Assembly (NCBI RefSeq): GCF_020687245.1
Contig: NZ_JAJEQG010000004.1
Span: forward strand, 80,158-144,157
Source of the DNA: Faecalibacterium longum CLA-AA-H243
Lineage (GTDB): Bacteria > Bacillota > Clostridia > Oscillospirales > Ruminococcaceae
DNA: 64,000 nucleotides
Reading direction: 5' to 3'
Shown here: in pieces, positions 22,900-32,531 of the stretch
Layout of the letters: the number at the start of each line of letters is the position of its first letter
Numbering within the stretch: position 1 is the stretch's first letter
Position numbers and translations under genes: made by a program
The notes under the pieces: model-generated
The model's input: only the letters and a program-made list of their open reading frames with translations
Database searches by the model: none
What the model was told of the DNA's origin: nothing

Positions 22900-24648
22900 A
22901 TGGAACTCACTAGTCAAAAAATGCGCAAGCTGGCTCCCGAGCTGGACCCGCTCCGTCTGGGTACCGGCTGGACGCCGGATGAACTTTCCAAGCCTCAGAT
23001 CATCGTAGAAAGCACCTTTGGCGACAGCCACCCCGGCAGCGGCCATCTGGACAAGCTGGTCAACGCCGCCTGCAAGGGCGCAGCCGAGGCCGGCGGCCAC
23101 GGCGCCCGGTACTTTGCCACCGACATCTGTGACGGCGAGAGTCAGGGTACCGACGGCATCAACTTCAGCCTCGCCAGCCGCGAGATGATCGCCAATATGA
23201 TCGAGATCCACGCCAACGCGACCCCCTTTGACGGCGGCGTCTATATTTCCAGTTGTGACAAGGGTATGCCCGCGAACCTCATGGGCCTGGCCCGGGTGAA
23301 CATCCCCTCGGTGGTGGTCACCGGCGGCACCATGCACGCAGGCCCGGAGCTGCTGACGCTGGAGCAGCTGGGTATGTACAGCGCAAAGTATGAGCGCGGC
23401 GAGATCGACGAAGCAAAGCTCAACTGGGCCAAGCAGAACGCCTGCCCCAGCTGCGGTGCCTGCAGCTTCATCGGCACCGCCTCCACCATGCAGATCATGG
23501 CTGAGGCTCTGGGTCTGGCCCTGCCGGGCAGCGCCCTGCTGCCGGCCACCAGCCCCGACCTGGTGGAGTACGCCCGCCGGGCCGGCTATCAGGCCGTCGT
23601 CCTCGCAAAACAGGGCCTGCGCCCCAGCGACATCGTGACGATGGACAGTTTCGAGAACGCTATCATGGTCCACGCGGCCATCTCCGGCTCCACCAACGCC
23701 CTGCTCCATCTGCCTGCCATCGCCCATGAATTTGGCATCTCCATCGACGGCGACACCTTTGACCGTCTCCACCGCGGCGCAAAGTACCTGCTGGACATCC
23801 GCCCGGCCGGCCGCTGGCCCGCAGAGTTCTTCTACTATGCCGGCGGCGTGCCTGCCATCATGGAGGAGATCCGGGATGTGCTCCATCTCGACGCCATGAC
23901 CATCACCGGCAAGACGCTGGGCGAGAATCTGGACGAGCTGAAGGCGAACGGCTTCTACGAGCACTGCCAGCAGCTGTTGGACGAGGCGAATGCCCGCTGC
24001 GGCATCAAGCTGACCCGCGCCGACATCATCCGCCCGGCTTCCGACCCCATCGGCACCGACGGCAGCATCGCCATCCTGAAGGGCAACCTTGCCCCGGAGG
24101 GCGCGGTCATCAAACACACCGCCTGCCCTAAGGAGATGTTCCAGGCTGTGCTCCGCGCTCGCCCCTTCGACAGCGAAGAGGAATGTCTGGACGCCGTGCT
24201 CCACCACAAGGTGGAAAAGGGCGACGCCGTCTTCATCCGCTACGAAGGCCCTCAGGGCAGCGGCATGCCGGAGATGTTCTACACCAGCGAGGCCATCAGC
24301 TCGGACAAGGAGCTGGGCCGCAGCATCGCCCTCATCACGGATGGCCGCTTCTCCGGTGCATCCACCGGCCCCGTCATCGGCCACTGCAGCCCTGAGGCCC
24401 AGACCGGCGGTCCCATCGCTCTGGTGGAAGAGGGCGACCTCATCGAGATCGACATCCCCGCTCGCAAGCTGAACATTATCGGCATCAAGGGGGAGCGCAA
24501 GTCCCCCGAAGAGATCGACGCCGTGCTGGCTCAGCGCCGCGCTGCCTGGAAGCCGAAGCCCCGCCGTTACAAGCGCGGCACCCTGCGGCTGTTCAGTGAG
24601 CACGCCGCCAGCCCCATGAAGGGTGCCTACCTCGAGTATAACGACTAA
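22900..24648 (+). CDS. IlvD/Edd family dehydratase, probably a sugar-acid dehydratase
   Basis: The 582-residue protein has the two-domain IlvD/Edd fold with iron-sulfur cysteines in SCDKGMPANLMGL (near residue 120) and CPSCGACSF (near 187). It also has a basic/Ser segment GRFSGASTGPVIGH in the C-terminal domain. IlvD dehydrates dihydroxy acids; Edd and the arabonate/xylonate/galactonate branch dehydrate sugar acids to 2-keto-3-deoxy acids. The GntP permease and sugar dehydrogenase next to it make the sugar-acid role more likely than valine/isoleucine synthesis. The ribosome site is weak (ACAGGGA). Confidence 0.88.
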   Translation: MELTSQKMRKLAPELDPLRLGTGWTPDELSKPQIIVESTFGDSHPGSGHLDKLVNAACKGAAEAGGHGARYFATDICDGESQGTDGINFSLASREMIANMIEIHANATPFDGGVYISSCDKGMPANLMGLARVNIPSVVVTGGTMHAGPELLTLEQLGMYSAKYERGEIDEAKLNWAKQNACPSCGACSFIGTASTMQIMAEALGLALPGSALLPATSPDLVEYARRAGYQAVVLAKQGLRPSDIVTMDSFENAIMVHAAISGSTNALLHLPAIAHEFGISIDGDTFDRLHRGAKYLLDIRPAGRWPAEFFYYAGGVPAIMEEIRDVLHLDAMTITGKTLGENLDELKANGFYEHCQQLLDEANARCGIKLTRADIIRPASDPIGTDGSIAILKGNLAPEGAVIKHTACPKEMFQAVLRARPFDSEEECLDAVLHHKVEKGDAVFIRYEGPQGSGMPEMFYTSEAISSDKELGRSIALITDGRFSGASTGPVIGHCSPEAQTGGPIALVEEGDLIEIDIPARKLNIIGIKGERKSPEEIDAVLAQRRAAWKPKPRRYKRGTLRLFSEHAASPMKGAYLEYND

Positions 24649-24690
24649 GCTATTTTCTCATTCTCAAAACCTCCATCCTCTGCTTTGCAG

Positions 24691-24730
24691 AAAACCGCCC
24701 GGACGATGACCGTCCGGGCGGTTTTCATTT
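24691..24730. terminator. Bidirectional terminator between sugar-acid operon and efflux operon
   Basis: A perfect 15-bp stem AAAACCGCCCGGACG/CGTCCGGGCGGTTTT with a 5-base loop sits between convergent genes. Confidence 0.95.
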
Positions 24731-24745
24731 TATATTCTTTTATTC

Positions 24746-26629
24746 TTACAGCCCGAACAGGGCCAGCAGGCGGTGCCACAGGCGGAGGAAGAAATTGCCC
24801 TCCGAGGCGTTGTCTGCCGCCGTCTCCACCGGAGCCGTTTCGGCGGGCGTCTCGGCGGTCTTGTAGAGGAACTTCACCCGGCTGGACGCACCCTCGGGTA
24901 CACCGGCAAAGCTGGTGTAGTCGGCGAGACGGCTGGTCATCTCTTCCACCACGGTCTGCAGGGCGTGGAGCTGGTCGGCGTCCAGTGCACCGGTGAGCTG
25001 AGAAATGCCCTCCTCATTGAACTGCACGAGGCCGCCGCTGAGCTGGTCGGTGCCGTTCTGGAGCTGGAGCACACCGTCATACAGGGCGGATGCGCCGCTG
25101 GCCAGCTGAGCGCTTCCGGCCTTGGCGGTGTGTGCGCCGTCAGCGGCTGCGGCCACGCCGTCGGCGTACTGGCCGACGCTGGACACGAAGAACTGTATCT
25201 GGCCCAGATTTTCTTTCAGGGCGCGGACGCTGGCCATATCCTCGCTGTTGGCGGTCTGGTAGACCATCTCGTCGTGGATCTTCTGCTGGGCGTCGCTGTC
25301 GGTGAGCTTTTTCAGCCAGCCCATGATGAAATCGGGCGAAAAGCTCTGCATCAGGCGCAGAGCGGCCTCAAGGTCGTGGTCGGTCCTGGTGGCCGCGAGG
25401 TAGAGCGCGATGTCCAGCTGGCTGGCCTTGAACTGCGGAGCCTGCTCCCAGATGGTGCGCACCATCTTTTTGCGGCCTGCCGCCAGCGTCTTGTCGCCCA
25501 GCGAGAGGATGTCGTCAATGACGGCTTCATACGTATCCCACGTCATGGGGGTGTCGATGAGGCCGTTCTCCATGAGGGTCTGGTTGGCGGAGTCCAGCAC
25601 GCCGTCGGCCACCTGCTGTGCGCCGGAAGTCAGGGCGGCGTTGTTGGACGTCAGGGTGTCCAGCCCTTCCGTCAGCTGTCCGAGACCGCTGTCCAGCTGG
25701 TTGACCCCATCCAGCAGAGCCAGCGAACCGGCGGCAAGCTGTGCCGCACCCGCTTTCAGCTGCGATGCACCGTCCAGCAGCTGGTTCATGGCATCATTCA
25801 GCGCCGCGATGCCGTCGGTCAAATCGTTGAGGCTGTCAAGGTCGAAGACCTCATCCCCCTGCCCCAGTGCCTCGGCACTCGCCGCACAGGCCAGCAGGAT
25901 CTGAGGTGCCGTCAGCGACTCCACGTCGGCCTCCACGGTCACGCTGTCCTGTAAGTACTCAGCCACGCCGTTCACCTGCTCGGGAAGCAGGCCCTCGAGG
26001 GAATCCTTCACGCCCGGCAGGGTGACGAAGGCCGCCACGCTGCTCTTGGCCGCACTTTCCAGCAGGCCGTTTACAGCGTTGACATTGCTGGCGTCATCGC
26101 CCAGCACGACGCCCACCGCCGTGACCAGCGGGGTGACGATGGTGCGCTCTTTGCCGTTCACTGTCACCTTGCCGGTCTCATTGTTGGTCAGGTCGATGGT
26201 GAGCACGAGGTGGCCGCTCTGGCCCAGAAGCTCGCTGAGCGGGGCGGTCCTGCCGTCCAGCGTGTAGGTCACTTTGGCAGAGATGGGCAGCTGACGGTCC
26301 GTGTCGCCCTTGTAGTAAACATCGGTGTCGTCGGTGTTCCAGACCAGCGTATCGCCATTCTGGGTGTACTCGGCGAAGCTCTCGGTGTTCACGATGTTTT
26401 TCAGGGTGGACCTGTCCTCCACACCGGCGAGGCCGTCGGCATTGTAAAGATGCTCGCTGACGGTGGTCTTGGTGACAGAGCCGTCCGCTGCCATGACGGC
26501 ATACACCGTCTCATCCTTCGAGAAGGGCGCCCTGGTCGCCGCAAAAGCGGGCTGACAGAGGCTGACCGTCAGGGTCAGGGCAAGCGCCGCAGAGCCAGCG
26601 CGGCGCAGAAAATTCTGAGTTTTTCTCAT
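24746..26629 (-). CDS. Secreted LxxG-repeat protein partnering an MMPL exporter (YhgE/Pip-like)
   Basis: The 627-residue protein has a signal peptide (RKTQNFLRRAGSAALALTLTVS, AFAA cleavage). A beta-rich N-terminal domain reaches about residue 215. Two long helical zones with LxxG/LxxGxxQL heptads then follow (about 265-345 and 500-550), as in YhgE/Pip and related proteins. The tail is amphipathic (FFLRLWHRLLALFGL). It likely forms an extended coiled coil outside the membrane. Its ATG at 26629 has AAAGGAG properly spaced and lies 5 bases after the MMPL stop, so the two are one operon. Confidence 0.8.
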   Translation of the reverse strand: MRKTQNFLRRAGSAALALTLTVSLCQPAFAATRAPFSKDETVYAVMAADGSVTKTTVSEHLYNADGLAGVEDRSTLKNIVNTESFAEYTQNGDTLVWNTDDTDVYYKGDTDRQLPISAKVTYTLDGRTAPLSELLGQSGHLVLTIDLTNNETGKVTVNGKERTIVTPLVTAVGVVLGDDASNVNAVNGLLESAAKSSVAAFVTLPGVKDSLEGLLPEQVNGVAEYLQDSVTVEADVESLTAPQILLACAASAEALGQGDEVFDLDSLNDLTDGIAALNDAMNQLLDGASQLKAGAAQLAAGSLALLDGVNQLDSGLGQLTEGLDTLTSNNAALTSGAQQVADGVLDSANQTLMENGLIDTPMTWDTYEAVIDDILSLGDKTLAAGRKKMVRTIWEQAPQFKASQLDIALYLAATRTDHDLEAALRLMQSFSPDFIMGWLKKLTDSDAQQKIHDEMVYQTANSEDMASVRALKENLGQIQFFVSSVGQYADGVAAAADGAHTAKAGSAQLASGASALYDGVLQLQNGTDQLSGGLVQFNEEGISQLTGALDADQLHALQTVVEEMTSRLADYTSFAGVPEGASSRVKFLYKTAETPAETAPVETAADNASEGNFFLRLWHRLLALFGL

Positions 26630-26634
26630 AGCAT

Positions 26635-28719
26635 TCACTCCTTTGCAGCGTTGGGGGCGTTGAGCCAGTGGTAGGTGGTGCGGCAGATGAGGCCGTCCAG
26701 CAGCATCAGGCCAGCGGGCAGCACCAGCAGGATGACCACCATACTGATGAGCGCACCCCGGGAGATGAGCATACAGATACTTTTCAGCAGCTCCACCTTG
26801 CTGATGGCCGCGACGCCGAAGGTGGCCGCGAAGAAGGTCAGGCCGCTTGTCAGGATGCTCTGGCTGCAGTGCTCGAGGGCCTGCTGTGCCGCCGCCTTGG
26901 GCGAGCGGAGGGCCAGCCGCTCCTCGCGGTAGCGGGTGGTCATGAGGATGGAGTAGTCCACCGTCGCGCCCAGCTGGATGGTGCCGATGACGATGCTGGC
27001 GATGAAGGGCAGCGAGTCGTCGATAAAGTACGGGATGCCCATGTTGATGGCAATGGCCGCTTCGATGCTGGCCACCAGCAGAATCGGCACCGACAGGCTG
27101 CGGAAGGACAGCGCGATGATGACCAGCACCGCCGCGATGGACCAGATGTTGACATTTTTGAAGTCCTCGTCTGCGATCTCCACGAGGTCTTTCATCATGG
27201 CACCCTCGCCGGTGACGAGGCCCTCGGGGTCTGCCTCCTTGACGAGGCGGACCAGCTCGTCCACCTGCGCGTTCAGCGCGTCGCTGCCCGACTTATAACG
27301 GCCATTGGCGAGGATGAGCTTGTAACCGCCGTTCTGGACGATGTTTATCAGCTCGTCGGGCAGAAGTTCCGTCTCAAAGCCCGGGCCGGTGATGGAGTCG
27401 AGGCTCACCACCTGGGTGATGCCGTCCACCTCCTTTATCTCATCGCAGAGGGTGGACACCTGGGAAGCGGTCAGCTCTTCCCGTACGAGAATGAAGTGGT
27501 TGGTCATCATGCCGAAGTCTTCGCCCAGCTTGTTCGTACCCACGATGCCGGGCATATCCTGCGGAAGAGCGGCAAAAATGTTGTAGTAAATATCGGTCTT
27601 GCTCTGGGCCAGCCCGAAGGGGATCATCAGCAGGATGAACACCACCACGACGGGCATCGGGTGCTTCGAAACAAAATGGCTCAGGTGGGTGAGCTTGGGC
27701 ATAAAGGTGCGGTGGCGGTATTTTTCCACCCACTTATCGAAGAAGAGAATGAGCGAGGGCAGGATGACGATGGTGCAGATGACGCCCAGCACCACGCCCT
27801 TTGCCATGACGATGCCGAGGTCTGCGCCCAGCGTCAGCTGCATGGCGCAGAGGGCCAGAAAGCCCGCAATGGTCGTCAGGCTGGACGCCGTGATGGAGCT
27901 CATGGTCTTACAGATGGCGTTCTCCATGGCCTCTTCGTTGGAGGCACAGAGCTTCTTTTCCTCGTCGTAGCGGTGGAGCAGGAAGATGGAGAAGTCCATC
28001 GTCACGCCCAGCTGCAGAACAGCCGCCAGCGACGCGGTGATAAAGCAGACCTGACCGAGAAAAATATTCGTGCCAAAGTTATAGACCAGCGGGAAGAGCA
28101 GCCCCAGCATGAACAAAAACGGCGTGAGCCAGCTTTCCAGCGAGAGGAACAGCACCAGCAGACAGCCGCCCACGGCGCAAAGCACATACCAGGGCATCTC
28201 GCCCATGACCAGCTCTTTGGTGTCGCTCAGGATGACGCTGATGCCGCCGAAGAAGCAGTCCTTCCGGAGTATCTTCTTGATTTGGGCCACGGCCTGCATC
28301 GTCTCTTCGCTGACGCTGGAGCCGCCCAGCTGGACGATGAGGATGGTGGAGTCGTTCTTGCCGAACATAAACTGCTGGACATCCGCCGGCAGCATCTCCG
28401 TCGGCACTGCCGGGTCCAGCACGTCGCTGAGCCAGAAGGTGTTCAGCACGTCCGGCACCTCGTCGATCTCGGCCTTCATGGCCAGCAGCTCGTTGGTGGG
28501 CATCCCCTCCACGGTTATCATGTTGGTGGACGCCAGATGGTAATCCGTTTCCAGCAGCAGCTGACCCACGCGGGAGTCCAGCTCCTGAGGCAGGTAAGAA
28601 AGGATGTCATAGTTGATGGGCGTGGCAATGGCTCCCACTGCCGCCGGGATGAGCAGCAGGACCGCCACGATGAGGATGAGCCTGCGCATCTTCACGATGG
28701 CCCTCGCTAATTTTTTCAT
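26635..28719 (-). CDS. MMPL/RND-type exporter
   Basis: The 694-residue protein has two repeats of one helix, an extracytoplasmic domain and a five-to-six helix bundle, as in MmpL/HAE3 transporters. Characteristic Asp-containing segments are seen in both halves: LQLGVTMDFSIFLLHRYDEE (near 240) and IQLGATVDYSILMTTRYREE (near 590), which relay protons in the family. Such pumps export lipids, glycolipids or hydrophobic drugs. It is driven from a strong promoter 64 bases upstream, with the LxxG protein as partner. No TetR/MarR regulator is next to it. Confidence 0.9.
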   Translation of the reverse strand: MKKLARAIVKMRRLILIVAVLLLIPAAVGAIATPINYDILSYLPQELDSRVGQLLLETDYHLASTNMITVEGMPTNELLAMKAEIDEVPDVLNTFWLSDVLDPAVPTEMLPADVQQFMFGKNDSTILIVQLGGSSVSEETMQAVAQIKKILRKDCFFGGISVILSDTKELVMGEMPWYVLCAVGGCLLVLFLSLESWLTPFLFMLGLLFPLVYNFGTNIFLGQVCFITASLAAVLQLGVTMDFSIFLLHRYDEEKKLCASNEEAMENAICKTMSSITASSLTTIAGFLALCAMQLTLGADLGIVMAKGVVLGVICTIVILPSLILFFDKWVEKYRHRTFMPKLTHLSHFVSKHPMPVVVVFILLMIPFGLAQSKTDIYYNIFAALPQDMPGIVGTNKLGEDFGMMTNHFILVREELTASQVSTLCDEIKEVDGITQVVSLDSITGPGFETELLPDELINIVQNGGYKLILANGRYKSGSDALNAQVDELVRLVKEADPEGLVTGEGAMMKDLVEIADEDFKNVNIWSIAAVLVIIALSFRSLSVPILLVASIEAAIAINMGIPYFIDDSLPFIASIVIGTIQLGATVDYSILMTTRYREERLALRSPKAAAQQALEHCSQSILTSGLTFFAATFGVAAISKVELLKSICMLISRGALISMVVILLVLPAGLMLLDGLICRTTYHWLNAPNAAKE

Positions 28720-28782
28720 TCATTTCCTCCCATTTTATCGTTCCGAAGAAAAACAACTTTTCTCGTTTTTCCGACACACATT

Positions 28783-28810
28783 ATTATAGTACACTCACCC
28801 GGGGTGTCAA
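28783..28810 (-). promoter_or_regulatory. Strong sigma-A promoter of the MMPL operon
   Basis: Perfect consensus TTGACA and TATAAT on the minus strand with 16-base spacing, 64 bases upstream of the MMPL start. Confidence 0.85.
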
Positions 28811-28856
28811 GAGACAGCTCTGCCGACGTTCTGCCTCTCCCTTTGCAAAACAAAAA

Positions 28857-28907
28857 GCGGGGCGCACAGGTGGTCAAGTCTGTGTGTCCCGCATTTTGTT
28901 CTTTTTT
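28857..28907 (+). terminator. Hairpin with T-tract on the plus strand, no plus-strand gene upstream
   Basis: GCGGGGCGCACAG pairs with CTGTGTGTCCCGC (13 bp with two G-U pairs only if read on the plus strand) and is followed by ATTTTGTTCTTTTTT. Longer flanks also pair (TGCAAAACAAAAA / TTTTGTTCTTTTTTGCA). It looks like a terminator but no plus-strand gene ends here. Confidence 0.5.
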
Positions 28908-29068
28908 GCACAGGCCGCCGTACCAGAGCGCCCCGCGCTGCGCGCAGGGAAAGCGGAGCAAACCATAAGCCGCTTTCTCTTTTCAATAGATAGGAGAATG
29001 GAATGGAGGAACCGAATCGCCTCAAAGAGAGTTGCAGGCATCCCTTTGCAGTGAATCGGAGGAGCTTT

Positions 29069-29128
29069 GGTTAGGTTTAACTAACCTCGCCGTGACAACA
29101 GGATACCATAGTTTGTCATGACTGTCAA
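29069..29128 (-). promoter_or_regulatory. Minus-strand promoter with overlapping GGTTAG-N6-CTAACC dyad
   Basis: TTGACA (29123-29128) and TATCCT (29100-29105) are separated by 17 bases. The predicted start near 29093 is followed directly by the dyad GGTTAG-GTTTAA-CTAACC at 29069-29086, a position typical of repressor operators. No convincing gene follows; the transcript would run 370 bases to the MMPL gene. Confidence 0.6.
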
Positions 29129-29401
29129 GCCTGTTTTTCAAATTTTCAAAAAATTTTTCTCCGGCGGCCTCCATGAGCATTTTTCATAACAAAAACCGCC
29201 ATCTCTTGTAGAAAATCCACAGGTTCCCTCTTGCTTTTTCTGAGAATCACTGTTATTATATTGTCAGGCCGTTGCAGTCGGACTCGATTGCCTGTCTGCA
29301 GCGGCTCATAAACAGCGCAGGGGTTGCCATCCAAATACCTCTGCGCCCTGTACCACCCTGTCTTTCAGAAACCGCAATCGGCGGCTTTTTTAAGGCGGAA
29401 C

Positions 29402-29419
29402 AGTTAGACTGCTCTAACT
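29402..29419 (+). promoter_or_regulatory. AGTTAG-N6-CTAACT dyad upstream of pflB
   Basis: AGTTAG-ACTGCT-CTAACT is an 18-bp dyad with the same arms and spacing as the one at 29069-29086. It lies 55 bases before the pflB ATG, where a transcription factor could act on the pflB promoter. Confidence 0.6.
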
Positions 29420-29473
29420 AATTATTGCAAAACAGATTGGTCGGAGCGTCAGGAACGGAGCAAGGAGGTTCCA

Positions 29474-31726
29474 ATGATCGATTTTGAACAGTGGGAAGGC
29501 TTTGAAGGCCGCATCTGGAAAGAGGAAGTCAACGTCCGCGACTTTATCCAGAAGAACTACACCCCTTATGACGGCGACGAGTCTTTCCTGGCTGGCCCCA
29601 CCGAGGCCACCGATAAGCTCTGGGGCGCACTGCAGAAGCTGCAGAAGGCCGAGCGTGCCAAGGGCGGCGTGCTGGATATGGAGACCGAGGTCGTCAGCGG
29701 TCTGACCGCGTACGGCCCCGGCTACATCGACGAGAGCCTGAAAGAGTTTGAGCAGATCGTCGGCCTGCAGACCGACAAGCCCCTGAAGCGTGCATTCATG
29801 CCCTACGGCGGCATCAAGATGGCGGAGCAGGCCTGCACTACCTACGGCTACCAGCCCTCTGAAGAGCTGCACAAGATCTTCACCGACTACACCCGCACCC
29901 ACAATCAGGCTGTGTTCGATGCCTATACCCCCGAGATGAAGACCGCCCGCCACACCCACATCATCACCGGCCTGCCCGACACTTATGGCCGTGGCCGTAT
30001 CGTCGGCGACTACCGCCGTGTGGCACTGTACGGCATCGACGCCCTCATCAAGTTCAAGCAGGAAGACTTCGCCAACTGCGGCGACGGCACCATGACCGAT
30101 GACGTCATCCGCCTGCGCGAAGAGATCGCACGCCAGATCAACGCCCTGAAGGGCATGAAGAAGATGGCCGAGGCTTACGGCTGCGACATCTCTCAGCCCG
30201 CTAAGACCGCCAAGGAAGCCTGCCAGTGGCTGTACTTCGGCTATCTGGCCGCCATCAAGACCCAGAACGGCGCCGCTATGAGCGTGGGCCGCATCTCCAC
30301 CTTCCTCGATATTTATATCCAGCGCGATCTGGACAAGGGCATCCTGACCGAGAGCGAGGCTCAGGAGCTCATCGACCACATGGTCATGAAGTTCCGCATG
30401 GTCAAGTTCGCCCGCATCCCCAGCTACAACCAGCTGTTCTCCGGCGACCCCGTCTGGGCAACGCTGGAAGTGGGCGGCATCGGCATGGACGGCCGCAGCA
30501 TGGTCACCAAGAACTGCTACCGCTTCCTGCATACCCTCGAGAACATGGGCCCTGCACCGGAGCCGAACCTGACCGTTCTGTACTCCTCTGCTCTGCCTGA
30601 GAACTTCAAGAAGTACGCCGCCAAGGTGTCCATCAACACCAGTTCCGTCCAGTACGAGAACGACGACGTCATGAAGCCCGTCTGGGGCGACGATTACTCC
30701 ATCTGCTGCTGCGTGTCTGCTACCCAGACCGGCAAGGAGATGCAGTTCTTTGGCGCACGTGCCAACCTGGCAAAGTGCCTGCTCTACGCCATCAACGGCG
30801 GTGTGGATGAGAAGAGCCACGAGCAGTGCGGCCCCAACTACGCCCCCATCACCGGCGAGTACCTGAACTACGACGAGGTGCTGCCCAAGTACGTCCAGAT
30901 GCTGGACTGGCTGGCCGGCCTGTACGTCAACGTGCTGAACCTCATCCAGTATATGCACGACAAGTACTACTATGAAGAGGCTGAGATGGCCCTCATCGAC
31001 ACCGATGTCCGCCGCACCTTCGCCACCGGCATCGCCGGCTTCTCCCACGTCATCGACTCCCTGAGCGCCATCAAGTACGCCAAGGTCAAGGTCGTGCGCG
31101 ACGAGATGGGTCTTGCCACCGGCTTCGAGGTCGAGGGCGACTTCCCGAAGTACGGCAACGACGATGACCGCGCCGACGAGATCGGCGTCTGGCTGCTGCG
31201 CACCTTCCTTGAGATGATCAAGAAGCGCCACACCTACCGCAACTCCGAGGCTACCACCTCCATCCTGACCATCACATCCAACGTGGTCTACGGCAAGTAC
31301 ACCGGCGCTCTGCCCGATGGCCGTGCCGCATTCACCCCGTTCGCACCCGGTGCCAACCCCAGCTACGGCGCAGAGCAGAACGGCCTGCTGGCCTCTCTGA
31401 ACTCCGTGGCCAAGCTGCCCTACCACTGGGCTCTGGACGGCATCTCCAACACTCAGACCATCAACCCCGACGCTCTGGGCCACAGCGAGGGCGAGCGCAT
31501 TGAGAATCTGGTGCAGGTCATGGACGGCTACTTCGACCAGGGCGCACACCACCTGAACGTCAATGTCTTCGGCAAGGAGAAGCTCATCGACGCTATGGAG
31601 CACCCCGAGAAGGAGGAGTATGCAAACTTCACCATCCGTGTCTCCGGCTACGCCGTCAAGTTCATCGACCTGACCCGCGAGCAGCAGATGGACGTCATCT
31701 CCCGTACCTGCCATGCAGCTCTGTAA
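29474..31726 (+). CDS. pflB: Pyruvate formate-lyase (formate C-acetyltransferase)
   Basis: The 750-residue glycyl-radical enzyme converts pyruvate and CoA to acetyl-CoA and formate. The catalytic Cys pair is C412-C413 within [11 protein letters not shown]411 precedes it. The radical glycine is G725 in RVSGYAVKF, 26 residues from the C-terminus as expected. Other PFL-typical segments include [18 protein letters not shown] and [18 protein letters not shown]. Length and motifs fit genuine PFL rather than glycerol or choline lyases. AAGGAGG lies 6 bases upstream of the ATG. The stop overlaps pflA. This is a central route for anaerobic pyruvate use and formate output. Confidence 0.97.
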   Translation: MIDFEQWEGFEGRIWKEEVNVRDFIQKNYTPYDGDESFLAGPTEATDKLWGALQKLQKAERAKGGVLDMETEVVSGLTAYGPGYIDESLKEFEQIVGLQTDKPLKRAFMPYGGIKMAEQACTTYGYQPSEELHKIFTDYTRTHNQAVFDAYTPEMKTARHTHIITGLPDTYGRGRIVGDYRRVALYGIDALIKFKQEDFANCGDGTMTDDVIRLREEIARQINALKGMKKMAEAYGCDISQPAKTAKEACQWLYFGYLAAIKTQNGAAMSVGRISTFLDIYIQRDLDKGILTESEAQELIDHMVMKFRMVKFARIPSYNQLFSGDPVWATLEVGGIGMDGRSMVTKNCYRFLHTLENMGPAPEPNLTVLYSSALPENFKKYAAKVSINTSSVQYENDDVMKPVWGDDYSICCCVSATQTGKEMQFFGARANLAKCLLYAINGGVDEKSHEQCGPNYAPITGEYLNYDEVLPKYVQMLDWLAGLYVNVLNLIQYMHDKYYYEEAEMALIDTDVRRTFATGIAGFSHVIDSLSAIKYAKVKVVRDEMGLATGFEVEGDFPKYGNDDDRADEIGVWLLRTFLEMIKKRHTYRNSEATTSILTITSNVVYGKYTGALPDGRAAFTPFAPGANPSYGAEQNGLLASLNSVAKLPYHWALDGISNTQTINPDALGHSEGERIENLVQVMDGYFDQGAHHLNVNVFGKEKLIDAMEHPEKEEYANFTIRVSGYAVKFIDLTREQQMDVISRTCHAAL

Positions 31727-32465
31727 CCCCATCGGATACGTCCACTCGCTGGAGACTTTCGGTTCTGTGGACGGCCCCGGCGTCCGCTTCGTCGTCTTTT
31801 TGCAGGGGTGCGCCCTGCGGTGCAAATACTGCCACAACCCGGAGACATGGGCTGAGGGCGGCGAGGAATGGACGGTGGACAAGCTCTTCCAGCGGGTGTG
31901 GCGCTACCGCAACTACTGGGGCAAAAAGGGCGGCATCACGGTCAGCGGCGGCGAGCCGCTGCGCCAGATGGAGTTCCTGACGGCGTTCTTCGAGCTGGCG
32001 CGCTCCAAGGGCGTGCATACGGCTCTGGACACCGCCGGTCAGCCCTTCCGCCCCGACGATGCGGCCTATCTGGCCGATTTTGACCGGCTGATGAAGTCCA
32101 CCAGCCTCGTCATCCTTGATTTGAAGGAGATCGACCCGGAGAAGCACCGCAGGCTCACCGGAAGGGACAACGCGAACATCCTTGCGATGGCGCGCCACAT
32201 CTCCGACCTCGGCGTGCCGCTCTGGATACGCCATGTTCTCGTCCCCGGCCTGACGGACGACGAAGACGGCCTGCGGAAGACCGCAGAGTTCATCTCGTCC
32301 CTCAAGACGGTGCAGCGGGTAGAGGTACTGCCCTACCACACGCTGGGCCTCTTCAAGTGGCAGAAGCTCGGCATCCCTTATCCCCTGCCCGATGCTGTCC
32401 CGCCCACGGCGGAACAGGTCAAGCGGGCCGAGGAGCTGCTGGAAGTCAGCAAATATACAAGCTGA
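31713..32465 (+). CDS. pflA: Pyruvate formate-lyase activating enzyme (radical SAM)
   Basis: The 250-residue radical SAM protein installs the glycyl radical on PflB. The [4Fe-4S] motif is C33-x3-C37-x2-C40 ([11 protein letters not shown]), followed by [10 protein letters not shown] and the conserved ALDTAGQ. The C-terminal [12 protein letters not shown] is typical of PflA. There is no extra ferredoxin insert, which separates it from activases of other glycyl-radical enzymes. Its ATG lies 14 bases inside the end of pflB, so translation is coupled. Confidence 0.96.
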   Translation: MQLCNPIGYVHSLETFGSVDGPGVRFVVFLQGCALRCKYCHNPETWAEGGEEWTVDKLFQRVWRYRNYWGKKGGITVSGGEPLRQMEFLTAFFELARSKGVHTALDTAGQPFRPDDAAYLADFDRLMKSTSLVILDLKEIDPEKHRRLTGRDNANILAMARHISDLGVPLWIRHVLVPGLTDDEDGLRKTAEFISSLKTVQRVEVLPYHTLGLFKWQKLGIPYPLPDAVPPTAEQVKRAEELLEVSKYTS

Positions 32466-32487
32466 AAAAATCAGCTGATATAAAACA

Positions 32488-32519
32488 AAGAGGCGTGACC
32501 GCAAGGTCACGCCTCTTTT
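32488..32519. terminator. Bidirectional terminator between pflA and livF
   Basis: AAGAGGCGTGACC/GGTCACGCCTCTT, 13 bp with a GCAA tetraloop, flanked by A and T runs; it serves both convergent operons. Confidence 0.93.
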
Positions 32520-32531
32520 ACTTTTTGTAAT

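Larger units (their letters stand above)
28720..29473. other. 754-bp intergenic region with regulatory signals but no convincing gene
   Basis: Between the divergent MMPL operon and pflB I find two minus-strand promoters, one plus-strand hairpin/T-tract and two dyads of the same design (29069-29086 and 29402-29419). Short open frames here have no good ribosome site or credible composition. The stretch 29130-29400 is AT-rich at its start and shows nothing I can name. Confidence 0.6.

Noticed and set aside
22900..24648. Calling this gene ilvD, dihydroxy-acid dehydratase of valine/isoleucine synthesis
   Set aside because: The operon carries a GntP sugar-acid permease and a sugar dehydrogenase and no other branched-chain synthesis gene, so a sugar-acid dehydratase is more likely.
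28866..28958. Short minus-strand frame of about 30 codons upstream of the MMPL gene
   Set aside because: No good ribosome site, runs into the hairpin, and its Arg/Ala/Ser-rich composition looks like translated non-coding DNA.
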